25,184 bases of DNA from CAZADH01 sp964483805 (lineage in GTDB: Bacteria; Muiribacteriota; Ozemobacteria; Ozemobacterales; Ozemobacteraceae). The notes beneath the pieces are model-generated. The model had not been told where the DNA came from, searched no databases, and saw nothing but the letters and a program-made list of their open reading frames with translations. Made by a program: the position numbers and the translations under genes. This document shows, piece by piece, positions 22,960 through 25,184 of the stretch (its first letter is position 1; every line of letters starts with the position of its first letter). The stretch is taken from NCBI GenBank assembly GCA_964483805.1, contig CAZADH010000057.1, positions 1-25,184 on the forward strand, read 5' to 3'.

Positions 22960-25184
22960 TCAGGACTTCGACTTGACGTGGGCGAGGAAGTTCTTGAGCA
23001 CCGGGGGAATGGCGGCACTCGCCGCTTCGGCCTTACCCGATTGCACGGCCTTGATCAGCATGGCCGTTTCGGCACAGGGTTCGGGAATCAGGCCGAGCAC
23101 GGCAAACAGCATCGCCTGCATCTTCGGAAAGTTGAAGGTGTCGACGAAGAACTTCGTCTTCTCGGCGAACTTGCGGTTCGGCGGCAACGGCGCGTCTTCA
23201 TCGTTGAGCGGCCCAAGCGCGTTGATCTGCTGTATGACAAATTTCGGACGTTGTCCATACAACATCTTCTCGAGCGTCTCGGGCATGATCGGGGCCCCGA
23301 TGAGGTAATCCTGCTTGCCGTTGTTGTAGGGGAAATCGAAGCGTTCGGTCGTGTGTTGCTGCGGCAAGCCACCGACGAAGCGGACGGGGACCACCGGCAC
23401 CTTCTTGTCGACCGCCATGTCGAGAAAGATCGAACTCATCTTGGTCACCGGTTGGCCGGCGACCGGCGCCCGCGTGCCCTCGACGTGCACCAATAGCGAG
23501 GCATTGACCTCGCCCTTCTTGAGGGTGTCGATCAGTTCTTTGGGGTTGTTGCGATCGAAGTACAGCAACTGGAACGGCTGGTTGGCCCCGAGCGAATCGG
23601 CGGCAAACGCCAACAGGAAACTGAGCCAGGCATTGACGTGATCGGGCTTGGCCACCGCCTGGATCGGCAACCCGGTCATGGCGTACGAAAGGGCCATGAA
23701 CAGCGGTGATTCGAGACCGATCTGGTGGTTGGCGACATAGATGACCGGACGCGAGCGCACCGCCGCCAGCGCCTCGGGATCGACGACGACGACCCGATTG
23801 ACGAAGGTTTCGAACAGCGCGGCGAGCAGGTCGTGGAAGAATCGCCTGGGTCCGGTGTTGCGCACCCAACAGTCGCGCAACAGGGTGCCGCTCAGTGCCG
23901 GAGCCGGCGCGCCACGTACGATCGCCTGATCTCCGGTGTCTTCAACGGTCACCTGCAGCGGATTGAACGGGAGGTTGCGGCAGGCCCCCGTGCCGTGGTC
24001 GACCACGATCTGCGACGGATGCAACCGGGTGTGCTGCGCCAGGTGTTCGGCCACCACGGCCTGATGGAACTGCTCGCCGGGTTTGCCGTGCAGACGGTAC
24101 AACCTCGCCACCGTGCCGGGCAGCCAGTCGATACTGCGCAGTTCGTGCCGGGTCAGACGCGACACTTCAGACCCGATCTCGCCGATTGCCGCACCGTTGA
24201 CGAAACGACGATCGCGGAACCAGGCGCACCGTTTGGCCGGCGACAGCCCGGCAAGACGCCCGAGAGGAAGTGCGTACAATGTCAGTTTCGCCGAGGCATA
24301 GCATACATCGTGTTGCAGCAGCCACAGTTGCACCCGCGGCAGACCGCGACTCTCGAGGCGCCGGATCTCGACCTGGGTCACGCCGTCGACCGGTACCGGG
24401 CCGTAGAACACCACCTCTTCGAGGGCGACCGGGTAACCAACACCACCCGGCATCTGCCCCGGAAACCAACGCTCCAGGCGGGTCCAGGGGATGGCGTGCA
24501 GCGCCGCATCGAGCATGCCGGGGTTCACCAGCCCGGTCGGCACCCCGCGACTGGTGTTTATGACCGCCGCCGAGGCACCATTGCTGCCCAGACGCCACCG
24601 TTCGAGCAACTGGAACCGCTCGCCATGGGGCACTTCGTGGGTCTCGTAGGGCAACGGCTCATCGTCGGCATCGCGCAGCGGTTCGATCTGGGCCGGCACC
24701 GGACGGGGCAGCGCCTGACCCGCCGCAAAATCGGCGGCCACGGCCCGGACAGCCGCACCACCGCGTTCGACGAGCAGATCGACCCGGCGATGGTCGCCGC
24801 CGGCCGGTGCACAACGCATGGTGCCACGCACGGTCGACTCGTCAAACGCCACCCACTGCATGGCCTCGAGCCGCGGCACCCCGACCACCCGCTCGCCTGT
24901 CGCATGTTCGTACGTGCGCATCATCCAGTCGAGGGTGTACATCACCGGCAAGGCCGGCACCACATAATTCGGACTGTGATCGTTGATCCACGAATTCTGA
25001 TCGAGGTGGATGGTCCAGGGAATGTCGCGCACGGCTGCATCGCCGGCACTCAATGGTGCGAGCAACGAGGCCGGAGCCGCCGGGGCAACCGACGGTTTGG
25101 CCGCCGACCCCGGACTTGCGTCGTTGCGCGCGTCGGACGTGGCCAGTCCGGCGGTTTTGTGCGCGACCGGGGCGGTCGCAACCC
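22960..25184 (-). CDS. C-terminal part of a PUFA-synthase/iterative-PKS-like protein: dehydratase plus PlsC-like acyltransferase (5' end outside window)
   Basis: 740 visible residues; the frame is open to the right edge. The apparent start codon near 25065 is only a leucine codon (TTG) inside an Ala/Pro/Ser-rich linker, so the gene begins outside. Next is a PKS-type dehydratase double hotdog: catalytic His in WINDHSPNYVVPALP (codon 24978-24976) and Asp in NPGMLDAALHAIPW (codon 24510-24508). A region around WLPGTVARLYRLHGKPGEQF to LHPSQIVVD (about 24140-23990) resembles the first half of a phosphopantetheinyl transferase but lacks its metal-binding half. The last 300 residues are PlsC-like: NHQIGLES (His codon 23727-23725) and VHVEGTR, then VPVVPVRFVGG. 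The acyltransferase HX4D motif is HX4E here. Such tails occur in myxobacterial PUFA synthase Pfa3, where a PlsC-type domain may move the product onto glycerolipid. No downstream gene is on this strand in the window. Confidence 0.83.
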   Translation of the reverse strand, partial: VATAPVAHKTAGLATSDARNDASPGSAAKPSVAPAAPASLLAPLSAGDAAVRDIPWTIHLDQNSWINDHSPNYVVPALPVMYTLDWMMRTYEHATGERVVGVPRLEAMQWVAFDESTVRGTMRCAPAGGDHRRVDLLVERGGAAVRAVAADFAAGQALPRPVPAQIEPLRDADDEPLPYETHEVPHGERFQLLERWRLGSNGASAAVINTSRGVPTGLVNPGMLDAALHAIPWTRLERWFPGQMPGGVGYPVALEEVVFYGPVPVDGVTQVEIRRLESRGLPRVQLWLLQHDVCYASAKLTLYALPLGRLAGLSPAKRCAWFRDRRFVNGAAIGEIGSEVSRLTRHELRSIDWLPGTVARLYRLHGKPGEQFHQAVVAEHLAQHTRLHPSQIVVDHGTGACRNLPFNPLQVTVEDTGDQAIVRGAPAPALSGTLLRDCWVRNTGPRRFFHDLLAALFETFVNRVVVVDPEALAAVRSRPVIYVANHQIGLESPLFMALSYAMTGLPIQAVAKPDHVNAWLSFLLAFAADSLGANQPFQLLYFDRNNPKELIDTLKKGEVNASLLVHVEGTRAPVAGQPVTKMSSIFLDMAVDKKVPVVPVRFVGGLPQQHTTERFDFPYNNGKQDYLIGAPIMPETLEKMLYGQRPKFVIQQINALGPLNDEDAPLPPNRKFAEKTKFFVDTFNFPKMQAMLFAVLGLIPEPCAETAMLIKAVQSGKAEAASAAIPPVLKNFLAHVKSKS

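Noticed and set aside
1..25184. tRNA, rRNA, CRISPR arrays, insertion sequences, riboswitches
   Set aside because: None seen: no cloverleaf-like segments in the gaps, no regularly spaced repeats, no transposase, and gaps too short for most riboswitches.

Overview
The window is GC-rich bacterial DNA, densely packed with long genes and with no tRNA, rRNA, CRISPR array or insertion sequence that I could see. The gene set is dominated by membrane sensors: two large class III nucleotidyl cyclases (three cyclase domains in all) and three histidine kinases. There is also an envelope-directed glycoside hydrolase, several exported or membrane proteins of unknown role, and the end of a giant lipid- or polyketide-synthase-like protein. 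This mix, plus a protein with the 'GFVLYGVGPN..DNGG' tail common in Planctomycetes and relatives, suggests a signalling-rich, deep-branching Gram-negative bacterium such as the PVC group or Ozemobacteria/Riflebacteria. That placement is inference from style, not proof.

Layout: 10-5235 (+) is a 1741-residue tandem cyclase. 5232-5452 holds a possible broken small gene. 5655-7220 (+) is a secreted GH5-like hydrolase. 7360-9405 and 9402-11633 (+) are an overlapping pair: a soluble REC-PAS-kinase-REC hybrid and a membrane kinase with a periplasmic solute-binding sensor. 14358-11701 (-) is a third, multi-pass HAMP-PAS histidine kinase, convergent with the pair. 14448-14678 (+) is a 76-residue orphan, 14692-17697 (+) a second receptor cyclase, and 17723-18952 (+) a DUF3592-like membrane protein. 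20943-18999 (-) encodes an alpha/alpha-toroid-like protein and an exported protein with a calcium-loop motif. 21032-21166 (+) is a candidate leaderless small ORF and 21199-22752 (+) a membrane-anchored protein. 25184-22960 (-) is the C-terminal part of a PUFA-synthase/PKS-like protein (dehydratase plus PlsC-like acyltransferase), cut by the right edge of the window.

The most striking observation is in the first gene. Its two cyclase domains have lost opposite halves of the catalytic set: domain 1 keeps the two metal aspartates, and domain 2 keeps the substrate and transition-state residues. Together they can form exactly one complete active site, the arrangement known from mammalian transmembrane adenylyl cyclases. 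A second unexplained signal is a 13-bp palindrome, AATAC-N3-GTATT. It and near matches recur every few kilobases, mostly inside genes and in islets of rare AT-rich codons.
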